From Atherinomorus stipes (lineage: Eukaryota > Chordata > Actinopteri > Atheriniformes > Atherinidae): a stretch of 64,000 nucleotides of DNA. The position numbers and the translations under genes were made by a program. Where the stretch lies: positions 62,001 to 126,000 of the forward strand of contig JALJCO010003059.1 of NCBI GenBank assembly GCA_023101725.1. The letters run 5' to 3'. Shown piece after piece: positions 1 through 10,764 of this stretch; the stretch's first letter is position 1; each line of letters opens with the position of its first letter. Under the pieces are notes generated by a model. That model was not told where the DNA came from. It worked only from the letters and a program-made list of their open reading frames with translations, and searched no databases.

Positions 1-139
1 AGAATGAAAACTTGAGTATGTTTGGAGTTTATCCGATTTAAACAGTATAACAGAGCAGGAACGGCTGTCGTTAACATGGCCCGGAAGAGGAAGTGTCCAA
101 AATCCGGGAACTTCCGGTAAGCGTGATAATCCCCTATAT
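1..139. mobile_element. Right end of a terminal-inverted-repeat transposon cut by the window edge
   Basis: The end of this stretch (AAGCGTGATAATCCCCTAT) and the motif GGCCCGGAAGAGGAAG at about 79-94 match the right terminus of the complete element at 8272..9498, which ends GAAGCGTGATAATTCCCTAT. It is therefore a second, diverged copy of the same family whose left part lies outside the window. There is no coding content. Homology rests on shared terminal blocks seen by eye. Confidence 0.6.
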
Positions 140-650
140 AAATATTGTTTTTCTAATCTAAAGCTCTTTTTGCTCCAAAATACTTCCTTTTCTTTGCTGC
201 ATCTGCCATTTTTATCAAGAATTTGAGTGAATCTGGTGTTGGCTCTAGTTGACGTTTAAAAAAAAAGTTTGCTCCAATCGCTGAGTTTATCCCAACAGAG
301 CGCTACGCCCTTAGCTCTTGCAAAAAGTTGCAAAAAAAAACCTCACCGCCAAAAGAGAGTAGAGGCCCAAGGGTGTGGATTGATCCAGATTTCACTTACA
401 CAAGTCTAGTGTTTATTTTCAGGGGGAAAACTCCAGACTCTACCCTTAATGTTCTATAGATTTTCTTTCCGTCTTTCTTTTTCTAATATAAAATCATCTT
501 GATGTCCAGATTTGATGTCAGCATTGCTCACATGCTAACCTTATTTTCAGCCTCACGTGGGGCACCATTAGTGAGCAAACATGCTAGCACTGTGTTTGCG
601 CAGAAATATTTGACTCGGCATGACAATGAATATCAATATATAAACTAGTG

Positions 651-1814
651 CAGTGGTTTTCAAATTCCTTGAGCCATGACTCCCAGAATAACATACTTTG
701 GTGTTTGTGAGTGGTTTATTGTGTAATACATCTAATGGGTCATCCTGTGGCCATCCTAAAGTAGATGTTGATGGATTATGTTGAAAGCCGTGGAAAAAAG
801 CTCACATATGCTAAAATTAAGTGTTTCTTGTCAAAATGGGGGCAAATTGGGATGTTTAGAATAGGTTTGTTTGACACTCGCTAAAAGTTCTAAATGTAAG
901 ACTTGAAAACTATCAGAAATCTCATAAATAAGGAGGACAAATGTTTCCTGGTGGATTTGGTTCACTGCTGGGACAAGGCACAACACATGCCCAAAATCAG
1001 CTTCTCTGATATCAGCTATCAGCTTCCATTGAGATAATGACAAATTTGGATTTCTAGTATGGTCTTAGCAATAACTTATTTAATAATGCAGTAATTAGGA
1101 AAAAAATGTTAATTTCACAAATTAACTCTTTGCAATAATTTGTTAATATTGATAGCACCCAAATCCTAAATTTATTTGATAAATGTACACTGAAAAAAAT
1201 ATTTGGCCCAACTATGGATTTTTATTAGAAAACAAATTTCCATCCAACTGAATTATGTGTCTCCAACTTTGACCAGAAAATGAAATTTATGTGATTCAGT
1301 CAAATAAATCTAAGAATGGACTATATGGAATTAAAGTAACAACAGCTATAGAATTTACCCCAATATATATATATAATAAAGTTCATATAATTCTGTTAAT
1401 AAGGTTCATTTAATACTGCTAATAAGTTTATAAACTTTAACAATTCATAAATAAAGTTTATAAATAAAGTTATAACTTTATTAACAGTTTTACATCAACC
1501 TTATTTACAGCATCATATTCATAAATTGGGTAAATTCTATTCGCTGTTGTTACTTTAATTCTTTGTTGTTCATTCTTCTGAGTTTTGTTTGATTGAATTA
1601 CATAAATTTCATTTTCTTGTTGGTTACAGACACGTAATTCAATTTGATGGAAATTTTTTATGTAGCTGAAACACGTAGTTGGGACAAATATTTTCTTTTC
1701 AGTGTAGGTTCTAATTTTTTTTTTTTTTTTTGTCAATGATCTTGCGACCCCCTGAAATGATCATGCGATCCGCATGGGAACCCCGACCCCCAGTTTGAAA
1801 ACTACTGAGCTGAA
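651..1814. mobile_element. hAT-like inverted-repeat element with a nested palindromic MITE
   Basis: The left tip reads CAGTGGTTTTCAAATTCC and the right side ends TTTGAAAACTACTG, its imperfect reverse complement. CAGTGGTT(C/T)TCAAA-type tips are typical of hAT elements, so superfamily is inferred from the tip only; I could not find a clean 8-bp duplication. No transposase frame is recognisable. The centre is occupied by the palindromic element at 1186..1706. Confidence 0.5.
1186..1706. mobile_element. Palindromic MITE nested in the hAT-like element
   Basis: The left arm begins TACACTGAAAAAAATATTTG and the right arm ends CAAATATTTTCTTTTCAGTGTA. Inner blocks are mirrored as well: the AAATTTCCATCCAACTGAATT region near 1227 and AATTCAATTTGATGGAAATTT near 1637. 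The element is thus an almost complete long inverted repeat. It is flanked by TA, which would suit a Tc1/mariner-type target, but superfamily is uncertain. The open frame across it is a by-product of AT-rich mirrored sequence and is not a gene. Confidence 0.65.
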
Positions 1815-2489
1815 GCATTAAATATCTAGCCACAAATCTAAAACAATAGCAAGCAGTGCAGGATACTTACTGAATACTCAACTCATATGATAAGTTGATC
1901 CAAAAGTGACTTATTTTATGTTGTAAAATGCATCCATCAGATGTGTAAATATCAAGGCTCCTGCATTGTGACCTTTTACATAGATGAGGACAGATGTCCC
2001 TGCACAGGACAAAGTGATCCTCTCTGTCCTTGAGCAATCTGTTGGTCCTCATTACAATACAAAACCAATTTCAATGACACTCTTCTACTCACTGTAGCTA
2101 ATTTACAGACAAAATTATGTGGAGACAAGGCATTTTCCTGTCCAGTTCACTGACTCCAAATCATCCCATCAGAGCCAGAGGCATTATGGGTGCCAGTCTT
2201 ACTTAGAGTGTAACCAGATTACCATGTCGTTCCTCAGCGCTCTTGATCTCTCCTGGCTCTGTCTGTTCAGGTCTCTGTGATTCAGATGTAAAGACACCAA
2301 GCTCTTTAAGTCTCTGACTAAACTCTCCTTTTAATGGTCTTTAGTGTGATTGTGCATCACTTCTGTTACCATTAACACAATTTGGTATTTCATTTGGATA
2401 TCTGAAAACTTGCTGGCCCTGAATTTATTTTCCAACCAGGTTTCTGTCTTGCTCATTTGTTGGCTCGTCCTTGCAGAGAGGTTGTCACT

Positions 2490-3230
2490 GTTTAAAGGTG
2501 CCATGACATCAAATTTCACTTTTCTGGGGTTTTGGGGGGTATAACATGGTCTGTTGTGCACTGATGAGGCCATGTGAATGTCCAGAGTGAGAATCAAAGT
2601 TCCTGTTCATAGTCAGTCAGCTTTGTCTCTCTGTTCAGAAACTAAATCAGACAGCAGGCTATCATTCTACGTAGTTCTATCATTCTACGTAATTTAATTG
2701 CTCCAATTAGAGCACACTATCAAGCAAACAGCCTGCCCCCCTTCTCTCTCCTAACAGTCTATCCACCCCTTCCCCCTCCCTGTCTGATTCAACTGTGAGT
2801 GGGAGAGTGACTGCTAAGCAGTCAGGTCTGGGTTTTCAAACAAATGGATTTAAAAGAAAACTTCTGCAGCAACACTGAGGGAGGCGACCACAACCTTGTC
2901 ATTACCTGTAAGTTTATTTATTTTCTAAATGCTGTCTTGTCTGACAAACATAGTTCACTGTCTGAAATGCCAATGCTAGCAGTTAGCCTTTAGCAAACTC
3001 CGACCGCTAGGGCAGCTTGACCTACTCTCTCTAAATAAGGTTATAGCCAAATAAGGTGTAGCCAATCAAAATTAAGTCAACGTGGTCTCCGAGTAAAGCT
3101 GCACATCACTAGCGCACCCAACTGTATTACTGAGGTAGGGAGGTTTGGCGTTTTAAAACAATACCCCGCTGTAAAAAATGACATTTTTTTCTTTGGAGAT
3201 TTGACATATGCAGTAATGTCTACAACATGA
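2490..3230. mobile_element. Diverged TTAA-type element (TTTAAAGGTGCCATGACA tip)
   Basis: A tip at about 2490, TTTAAAGGTGCCATGACATC, resembles the left tip of the complete TTAA-bounded element at 62407..63432 (TTTAAAGGAGCCCTGTCATG). Interior blocks are also shared loosely, such as CAGCCTGC near 2728 and the ACCTGTAAGTTTATT block near 2905. The right end is not clear; the nearest remnant-like block is near 3200. Limits are therefore approximate. Confidence 0.35.
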
Positions 3231-4284
3231 ACTAGTTTTTACTGCTATGTCATCACTCCTTGAACAAAGAGGCAACCATACTTTTTTTTTTCTTCAGTCA
3301 TTTGAAGCGAGTGGGGTTCTGTTGGAAAATTTGTGGGTTGTTTGGCCTTTGTTAGACAAGAACACAGTCACTTAAACCACGTCCACATAATCCTGATAAG
3401 AGATGAAAGAAGATTCAAGTGCTACATGTCCTCTGAGTGAAATAAATCCAGGGAAGCCGGAATTAAATTGCTTATCACTTCTCTTGTTGTGCAGCATCAA
3501 ACAGAAATGTTTAGGATTTATAAAGCAGATCGTTGAGGGGCTTTAACACATGCATGATGCAGAACTGTAGCACACTTCAACATTTCAAAGCAGTTAGCAC
3601 ACTTAGCTGGAATATATCACACAAATGTTCTTGTCTGAAAAAACGAACCTTGGTGAGATGAGAGTGTGCTTCTTGTTCATAATCTGCATGTATAACTGCT
3701 GCTTCTGTGTATCTTTGTTACAACAATAGACTGAGGGCAGTCTTGAAATATCATTAAAATAAAAATTTCTCTTTGCTTCATCTGAGGCATAAGAGCATAT
3801 CTTCCTTTGCAGTCTTCGATCTGCTAAAGTTCAGTATGAAAGTTATTTAACGCTTTATTTTGACAATGTTATGATAATGGACCAGAAATATGATACTTCG
3901 AGGACATTATATTACATGATGAAATTGTAATATTTTCAGTAAGACCAATTTCTGATTTATTCCTTGTTAAATATTTTCATAGATTTACAAAGAAAATGGG
4001 TAACAATGTGGCCAAATGTTTTGCTGATTACTTCAAATTGACCATAAAGCAGCACGCTGTCATATAAAAAGCTTTGCCTCATACAGTGATGGTCTTAAAG
4101 CAGCTTTACATCATGCAGCTGGTTGTAGTTGTATGAAAAACATTCAGTTCTAAAGTTTTCTGTGTCATGACAACTAAAAAATAATGATAAATAAATTAAT
4201 TGGGGAATTTCAGCCTCAAACAACAATAATGTAGGACATATTAATTTGTGTCATTATTTCTGTGAGAAGAACTAAGCCAAAGCA

Positions 4285-4542
4285 GTGTGTGAAAAACTAA
4301 GTACACCCCAGGTTTATAACTTGTAAAGCCACATTTAGCAAAAATAACTTGCAGAAATCTGTTTTCTGAATGATGATCTCAGTTTCTTACAGTAGTGTGG
4401 AGAGGTTGCACTTGTTTACATTGCTGGTTTATCTATGTGAGGTTTGCAGCATTTGATTATGCACAGCTTGCTTAAAGTCCCAACACAACACTTCAGTAAG
4501 GTTGAGGTATAGACTTTGAGACAATGCCGCACCCTAATAGTT

Positions 4543-4580
<38 letters not shown>

Positions 4581-5325
4581 AGCCATTTGGAAACATTTCA
4601 GAGTAGACCCTAGAGTACTTTGGTTTTATGGTCATGGTCAATTTTATGACTGCAAAGGGTCCAGATCTTGCCCAGACCATTAAACTTCTACCAACATGCT
4701 TTTCTGTTGCTGTCAGATGCTTGTGCTGATATGTCATATTTGGAAACATGCACATGGAAACATGCATCAGGACCAAACATCTCCATTTTGAACTTGTCTG
4801 TCCAAAGGAGATTGTTCCATAAGTCTGTTTGCTGAGGTGCAACCTAAATTGTGCTGTATGTTGTTTTTTGTTTTTTTTCTTAGGAGAGAGAAGGAGCTTT
4901 CTACACAAAACGCCATATTTGTTCATTTTTTCTTAATTGTACAATTATAAACTTTAACTTGTAACATGCCAAGTCAGGCCTGTAGAGTCTGAGATGCTGT
5001 AGATTTGCTGAAAAGTCCACTCCACTCCTAGGAAGACTGGCATTGTCATTATTCTTTTCTGTTTGTGTATCCTCACTGTAGAATGATGAAACTCTAGATG
5101 TTTTAAATAATGACCTTATTAATATTATGGCATTGATGGACAGTAATAATTGTTTCTCTAGATCACTGCAGATGTCTCTTCTCCTGGGCATATTAAACAC
5201 ACCTGATTGCGCAGACTAGAGGTGATAGACTAAAGACTAAAGATGATCAGTTAACTAGATGCATTAAAAAACTTACACTCTTAGCTCTTATAGATGCAGT
5301 ACGGGTGTGCTTACATTTTCACACA
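4285..5325 (-). mobile_element. Decayed Tc1-like transposon with inverted terminal repeats
   Basis: Left tip TGTGTGAAAAACTAAGTACA and right tip (reverse complement) TGTGTGAAAATGTAAGCACA are clear inverted terminal repeats about 1 kb apart. On the minus strand between 4579 and 4926 a frame contains SLMVWARSG, similar to the SxMVWGC block around the second catalytic aspartate of Tc1/mariner transposases, but the rest is scrambled. A (CT)n tract interrupts the copy. It is a dead copy; assignment to Tc1/mariner is an inference from that short motif. Confidence 0.5.
4543..4580. repeat. (CT)n microsatellite
   Basis: About 38 bases of TC dinucleotide repeat with one A interruption, inside the transposon remnant at 4285..5325. 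Confidence 0.9.
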
Positions 5326-5648
5326 CCGATTCTACATTTTGACTTAGTTTTTGTGACATAAATAATGACTCAGTGGACTTTACCATTTGTGTATTTTCCT
5401 CATTTTTAGACCTGAAAAGGACCCCTTTTTAATGTAACCTTAGAAGTGCAAAAGATTGTAGTTTCCTATTCACACGCTGTTAAGATATTCAAACTAATGT
5501 TCTCTGAGTAGTTAAGGCAACTACGAAAATGAAGTAAGAATTAAGTGACTTGGCATCATTCACCAAAATCTTTCAAATTCTTAGGTCTTAGACTTAAGAA
5601 GTTTTCTACAAAAGCCCTATATGAACTTGTTCATAGACCATGACATTG

Positions 5649-7427
5649 GCCGCGTTTCCCAGTTAAGATTCTTCTTTGGATTAAAGAAGGCCTCAAGGAA
5701 GCTCTTCCCAACAAAGGATCGCAAAGATACGCCCGTTTCCCAGATTGCTTCTTTCACGCGTTCTTATTTCCTGAGAAACGTCTTGGCTACGCTACATCTT
5801 TAGAAGGTCCTAACAGAAGCTATCCACTTCCGGGGGTGCTGAAAAAAAAAGCAATCGAGGTCAGGTATATCGATCAACACCATTCATTTAGTGTGGAGGT
5901 TATTTTCCGACGCTGATATTGAGCCCATTTATACGTTTATGTGTTTGTGCAAGAAGACAAACTGTTAAAAATATGCATGTGATTACCAGTGATTGCAAAT
6001 ATTCATTGAAAAGCTCATTGTATATTGTGTAATTGGCCAAATTGTGCTAAACAGGTGTAGGCGATTGGAAATTTACAGATGCCCTATAAATAATGGTCAT
6101 TCTGACGCTATTTGTTGACGTAATGGCTGAAGGGAACCCCGCCAAGAGGATTCCTGAAACGTGCGTGTGTGTCATATCGATGCTCAGTAGTAGAATCGGG
6201 AAACGGTGGCTAGGTGATTGAAACACTGAAAAAGGGTAACATTTTCTTGTTCGCAAAAAAATAGATCAACTCCTGGAACTCCTGACAAGCTTCAGCCAAA
6301 AACGATATGCACCAAACTTTCAAAAACTTTTTGTCGGGTTACTGTTGTCTGGGGAAATCTTGGAGGATGTAATCACCTACACACATCTTATGTTAAATGA
6401 GCTCCACATGGCAGCATTTGGTAAATGGGCGACATACTGTATCTGGTGCGTAAAGTGTGCGTCCAGGATGACGCACGTGCATTCAACAAACAATAATCCC
6501 GCAAATGGTTGACGTGACTTAATAAAGAATGGCTTGTTCTGCCACTCACTCGTGCCCAATTCTTCAAAGGCCTGCGTAAACGCAAAGTAATGGGAATGCT
6601 CCACATATTACACTGAGAGGTTGTGTTTGCCATTTTTGAATCACTGCCCAGTGCCACCTATGATTTTTAACATGACCTTTGTGCTGAGGTTGGCAGAGAA
6701 AGGTAGTCAGGGGGACCTAAATAGGTGGTTCGGGTGGTACTGAAGTGTTTTATAGTTCAATATCAAAGTGTGGCCGGAGGGGGTGGTTTGGTGACTGGAG
6801 GGGGGTGGTTTGGTTTGGTTCTCTGCACAGACATCTGATGCGGGTCTGATACGGGTATGCGTAAATGGCCATGCTTTTATTGAGCGAGGCAGGTGCATCT
6901 CATCATGAACAGCTGACAAATGCGTAAATATGACGTGAGTCCTCATATATTGCGTATAATTTGCGTACAATTCCTACCGCAATGTTTTTGTTTCTGTGGT
7001 TGATACCCACAGGCCTATCTTGCCATAATGATTAAACTTAACCACAATATTTTCTGTCATTCACTCGGTAACTACAGTTTTCTTCCATCATAGATGATTG
7101 ACATTATGACATGAGTGAGAAAACATGACTCAATACAACAACTGATCCGTGAATAGGTCTATTTTTAATAATTTCCATTTTCTACTTTTTTTTCACGGGA
7201 AATAGTGTCGTTTCCAAAAGTGACCAGTAGATGGGCCTGTTGTTCCCTTAGCAGGGGGAACGTTAAAGAAGGGTCGAAAGAGTGGGTCTGGCCGCTCCTG
7301 AAAATAAAGAAGCTACTAAGTTAAGAGCGCATCTGGGAAACGCAACGTCCAAACAAGGCACCTTTAAGAAGTGACTTAAGGAGGACCTCAGCGTTAAGAG
7401 TGTCTTAACTAATCTGGGAAACGCGGC
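5649..7427. mobile_element. 1.78-kb inverted-repeat transposon, GCCGCGTTTCCCAG tips
   Basis: The element begins GCCGCGTTTCCCAG and ends CTGGGAAACGCGGC, perfect reverse complements. It is flanked by CATTG on both sides (5644-5648 and 7428-7432). Because of the GGCC at the tips, the duplication could be scored as CATTG (5 bp) or ATT (3 bp, as in PIF/Harbinger). The motif CGTTTCCCAG recurs in subterminal position on both sides (near 5733, and inverted near 7334). I do not recognise a transposase; the minus-strand frames between 6377 and 6970 match nothing I know and look non-coding. Confidence 0.75.
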
Positions 7428-7447
7428 CATTGTCTGTATGTTGCCTC

Positions 7448-8122
7448 TTAAGGCCTTTACACACCTACTCCGAATATTTCGTCCGAAAGATTCGCACGGC
7501 AATAGCTTTAAACAAACTAATGTCAAGTCAACGGGAGCGTTCACATCAGTGACAAAATTCTGTCTTGCGATTTTGCGATGTTTATTTTTTAGAACTGAGG
7601 TCAATTTTCTTAATATTTGGATCCGACAGATACACAATCCACCAATCAGAGAAGGTGCTCTGACCGTCACAGAGCTGGTTAAAAACAAGAAGGGAAAGGA
7701 AAAAGAGAGAAGTGTGGCTTGGTCACTGCTACTGTATCATTATGGCTCAGGTGTTATCATCTTTGTGTCGCAGCACTCTTGTTTGGGGGTACACCGCTGA
7801 AGTAGCAGTGTTTCCCCTACATTTTAGTAGCCATTTGAGGTTATTAGCTACAGATGTTATATTCAAAATCCACATCTGGCATCTTCACGGTGAGATGAGT
7901 TGTTTTTCAGCATCCAGAAGTTTACCTGCAGCCGCCTCTCCCTCCGTCATTGCTGCATGTGCTCACGTTCCTCTGAAATAACAGATGCAAAATTTTTCTT
8001 GCATCTTCGTAATTTCGCATCGGAGCAGGTGTGTATAGACAAATGTGTCGATATTTCTCCTCCGAATTATTTGGTATTTTGTGCCGTTTATTCGCATCGG
8101 TCCCGGTGTGAAAAGGCCTTTA
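7448..8122. mobile_element. Non-autonomous inverted-repeat element (AAGGCCTTTACACACC tips)
   Basis: Left end TAAGGCCTTTACACACC and right end GGTGTGAAAAGGCCTTTA are imperfect inverted repeats. Inner blocks built on ATTCGCA / TGCGAA are also mirrored. Tips containing TTCACACC are common in fish hAT-like non-autonomous families, so hAT is a guess. It sits only about 20 bp beyond the right end of the 5649..7427 element. Frames crossing it are artefacts. Confidence 0.55.
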
Positions 8123-8271
8123 GATTGGTGGATACCAGTCTCTCACAAGTTGAAAGGACGGACCAGCTGATTCTGCTTTACGAGTACACACTCATAATAT
8201 GGGCACACAAAATATGCCCATAAAAGGTCATGAGACGAGTGGTATCCAAATAGACCGAGGGAGTTTATAAG

Positions 8272-9498
8272 ATAGGGGATTATCACGCTTCCATGTTCCT
8301 GTTTACGGAACTTGTCACATTTAAGCGCTTCCTCTTCCTGGCCAGTTCAACAGTAGCTGAATCCAATGTCACTGCTCTGTTCCACTTCGTAAATTGAATA
8401 AACGCCAACCCTATTTAAATTTTCTTGGATTCCTGACTGAAGCGATGCTAAGGAATTAGTGAATCAAAGCGATTCGCCGGGATGAAGGACCAAACTTTAT
8501 AATAAAACACATTTGTCTGTAGCCAGCACTTTAATGATGCTGACAGCTTGCGTTAGCAGGCTAGCGTTAGCCAGCTAGCATTTGCTGACGTGCCTAACTT
8601 TGAGTGTCTGAAAACACATCTGGAAGTTGGGTCTGTACTGTCCCGATTCCAGTGGATCAACTAAGTTAAGCCCCGTTTCCACCCGCGGGTCTGGGTCAGG
8701 TCGGGCTGGGCCAGGCCGGATCGGGTGGGTTTGGGTACGGATGTGTTGATTTCACGCTGTGTCCCCACAGCAACCTGTACCCTTATTCTGGAGGCGGAGA
8801 ATTAGCTGGACAGCGCTGCTACGTGATTGTGTGACATCATCGCCGTGTAACGCCGTTTAACCAAAACACCGGCGCCACACGTGACAGAAACAGAAAGGAG
8901 TCACCCCAGCTTTGTTTTTTACACTGGGTCACGCGGGAAGTGGCGGATTTTTCAATGAATCAGCTGATTGCTGTGTATTAGCTCCACCTCTTTGGTCCGG
9001 ATCGGTTAGATCAGAACCCCTACCGAAGGGTGCCAAAAAAGTAGCCCGGGTCGGGTCGGATATGAGGGTACCCGTCCCAGTTTTTATCTGTGGAGACGCA
9101 AAAAAACGTGGACCGATCCGGCCCGACCCGACCCAGACCCGCTGGTGGAAACGGGGCTTTAGGCATGTCAGCAAACGCTAGCCTGCTAACGCTAGCCTGC
9201 CAACGGCAGCTATAATGTAGCTGCATCGACGTGCCAGCTACAAATAAACATGCTGCTTTGTTTTATTATAAAGTTTGGCTCTTCACCCAAGCGAATCGCT
9301 TTGATCCACTAATTCCTTAGCATCGCTTCAGTCGGGAATCCATGAAAATTTAAGCAGGCTTGGCGTTGTTTATTTGATTTACAAAGTGGAACAGAGCAGT
9401 GACATTGGATTCTGCTACTGTTGAACTGGCCCGGAAGAGGAAGCAGGTAAATGTTACAAGTTCCGGAAACAGGAACACGAAGCGTGATAATTCCCTAT
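8272..9498. mobile_element. Long palindromic transposon (arms over 300 bp) with a nested Harbinger-type MITE
   Basis: The left arm (about 8272-8600) starts ATAGGGGATTATCACGCTTCC-like and the right arm (about 9165-9498) ends AAGCGTGATAATTCCCTAT. The arms stay complementary through the GGCC..GTTCAACAGTAG, AGCGATGC.AAGGAATTAGT and CTAGCGTTAGC blocks. The space between the arms is filled by the element at 8669..9158. A second copy's right end opens the window at 1..139. There is no coding capacity; family unknown. Confidence 0.7.
8669..9158. mobile_element. PIF/Harbinger-type MITE with TTA duplication
   Basis: Tips AGCCCCGTTTCCACC and GGTGGAAACGGGGCT are perfect inverted repeats, flanked by TTA at 8666-8668 and 9159-9161. 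A 3-bp TTA duplication is the hallmark of PIF/Harbinger elements. The next bases are also mirrored (CGGGTCTGGGT / ACCCAGACCCG) and the interior is GC-rich with many CCCGACCC-like blocks. A truncated sister copy lies at 43429..43778. Frames across this element come from the GC-rich palindrome and are not genes. Confidence 0.8.
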
Positions 9499-9699
9499 TA
9501 ACCAGTTCTTAACCAAATCTTCCTTGTACCGTTATCCACATTCCCTGAAAATTTTGTATGAATCTGTCCAGTAATTTTTCAGTTATTTTGTGGGCAGACA
9601 GACAGACAGACAAATACCTCTCATTACATTACCTTTTTAGTGGAAGTTATAGCAACTTCTCAACTCATAAAGTTATGTAAAAAAAATCTACCAAAACGT

Positions 9700-10764
9700 G
9701 ACTGTAGACTAATCCGGCCAAATGCCACAACTAGACCGTCCGGCATTGCCAGGGGAGCGTCTCTGTACATGTGTAATGAGAACAGATGAGAATCTGACTT
9801 TTTTTTGTAACAACATGGAGGAAATCGAACTGTTGCATTCCTGGTTGTTGGAACAGCAGAGGAAAACTTTAATTGTGGTAATAAGTGAATAAAGATCACA
9901 GACATTTATTTCATGAAGATTGCTGCCAAAATGGACGGTGCTGCTTAGTCCACCGACGTCAGTGTGTTCGTATCACGGAGGAATATCGGACACAGAGCAG
10001 AGGAGGAATAACTTGCTGCCACGGCGGAGAAAACACTGGATTTAATCCCCAACAACAAAAGCACAGTAAATTCTGGTGAACACTCATTAATCTGACACTT
10101 TATTTCACGTATCTATGCTCCAGAAAATGACGCACCGCATAACATTATTATGCCAGCTAATGCTAACAGAGACAGCTGTGGTGTTGCTGCGAGTTAATGA
10201 CTAATCTGAGAGATATTGTGAAATACAACGTTATTTGCTCTGATCAGGGCAACGTTGGGACCAGAAAATGAAAACAGTTCAGTCAGAAGCACAAACGGAT
10301 CATGAAGACGGTGTCTTGCAGCCTCAAGTTTTATCTGCAGGACATGTGAAGGCTACAGGGTCTGTACATAATATACGACAAAATAGAAAACTAACGACCT
10401 TTGAAAGAGTTTAGTTTTCCTAAACTTTGATAAGTAATCACAAGATGTGCGTTTTATATTCCAGTGTGGCTTGTCATTAAAGCCAGTTTCCGGGGATGAA
10501 TAGTTTACATTAATGCTCTGATGTAAAAAATGAATAAATAAAAATAAAACAAAATAAATAAAGTGTCAGAATACTTTACAGATCTCCGGAATAACATACC
10601 TATAGGTTATCATGACCTTAGACGACTGTCCAACGTTGTAAATCGAGATATTCACGCTGCTTTCCATCATGGCAGATAGGAGGTAATTGGGACTCGTTCC
10701 CCAGGCAATGGCGGCACCGCAAGATGGCGTAACACACAAAACACTCGCCGGATTAGTCTATAGT
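9700..10764. mobile_element. 1.06-kb inverted-repeat element (CTGTAGACTAATCCGGC tips)
   Basis: Left CTGTAGACTAATCCGGC is mirrored by right GCCGGATTAGTCTATAG. The complementarity resumes inwards with CATTGCCAGGGGAGCG versus CGTTCCCCAGGCAATG, giving imperfect arms of about 75 bp. No transposase frame is recognisable. Superfamily not determined. Confidence 0.6.

Noticed and set aside
6377..6970. Three overlapping minus-strand frames that could be a transposase
   Set aside because: No catalytic or DNA-binding motif is recognisable, and the frames overlap one another with no sign of one preferred frame.
8912..9226. Overlapping frames of 68-89 codons on both strands
   Set aside because: They all lie inside the GC-rich palindromic MITE at 8669..9158; mirrored CCCGACCC blocks keep several frames open without any protein similarity.
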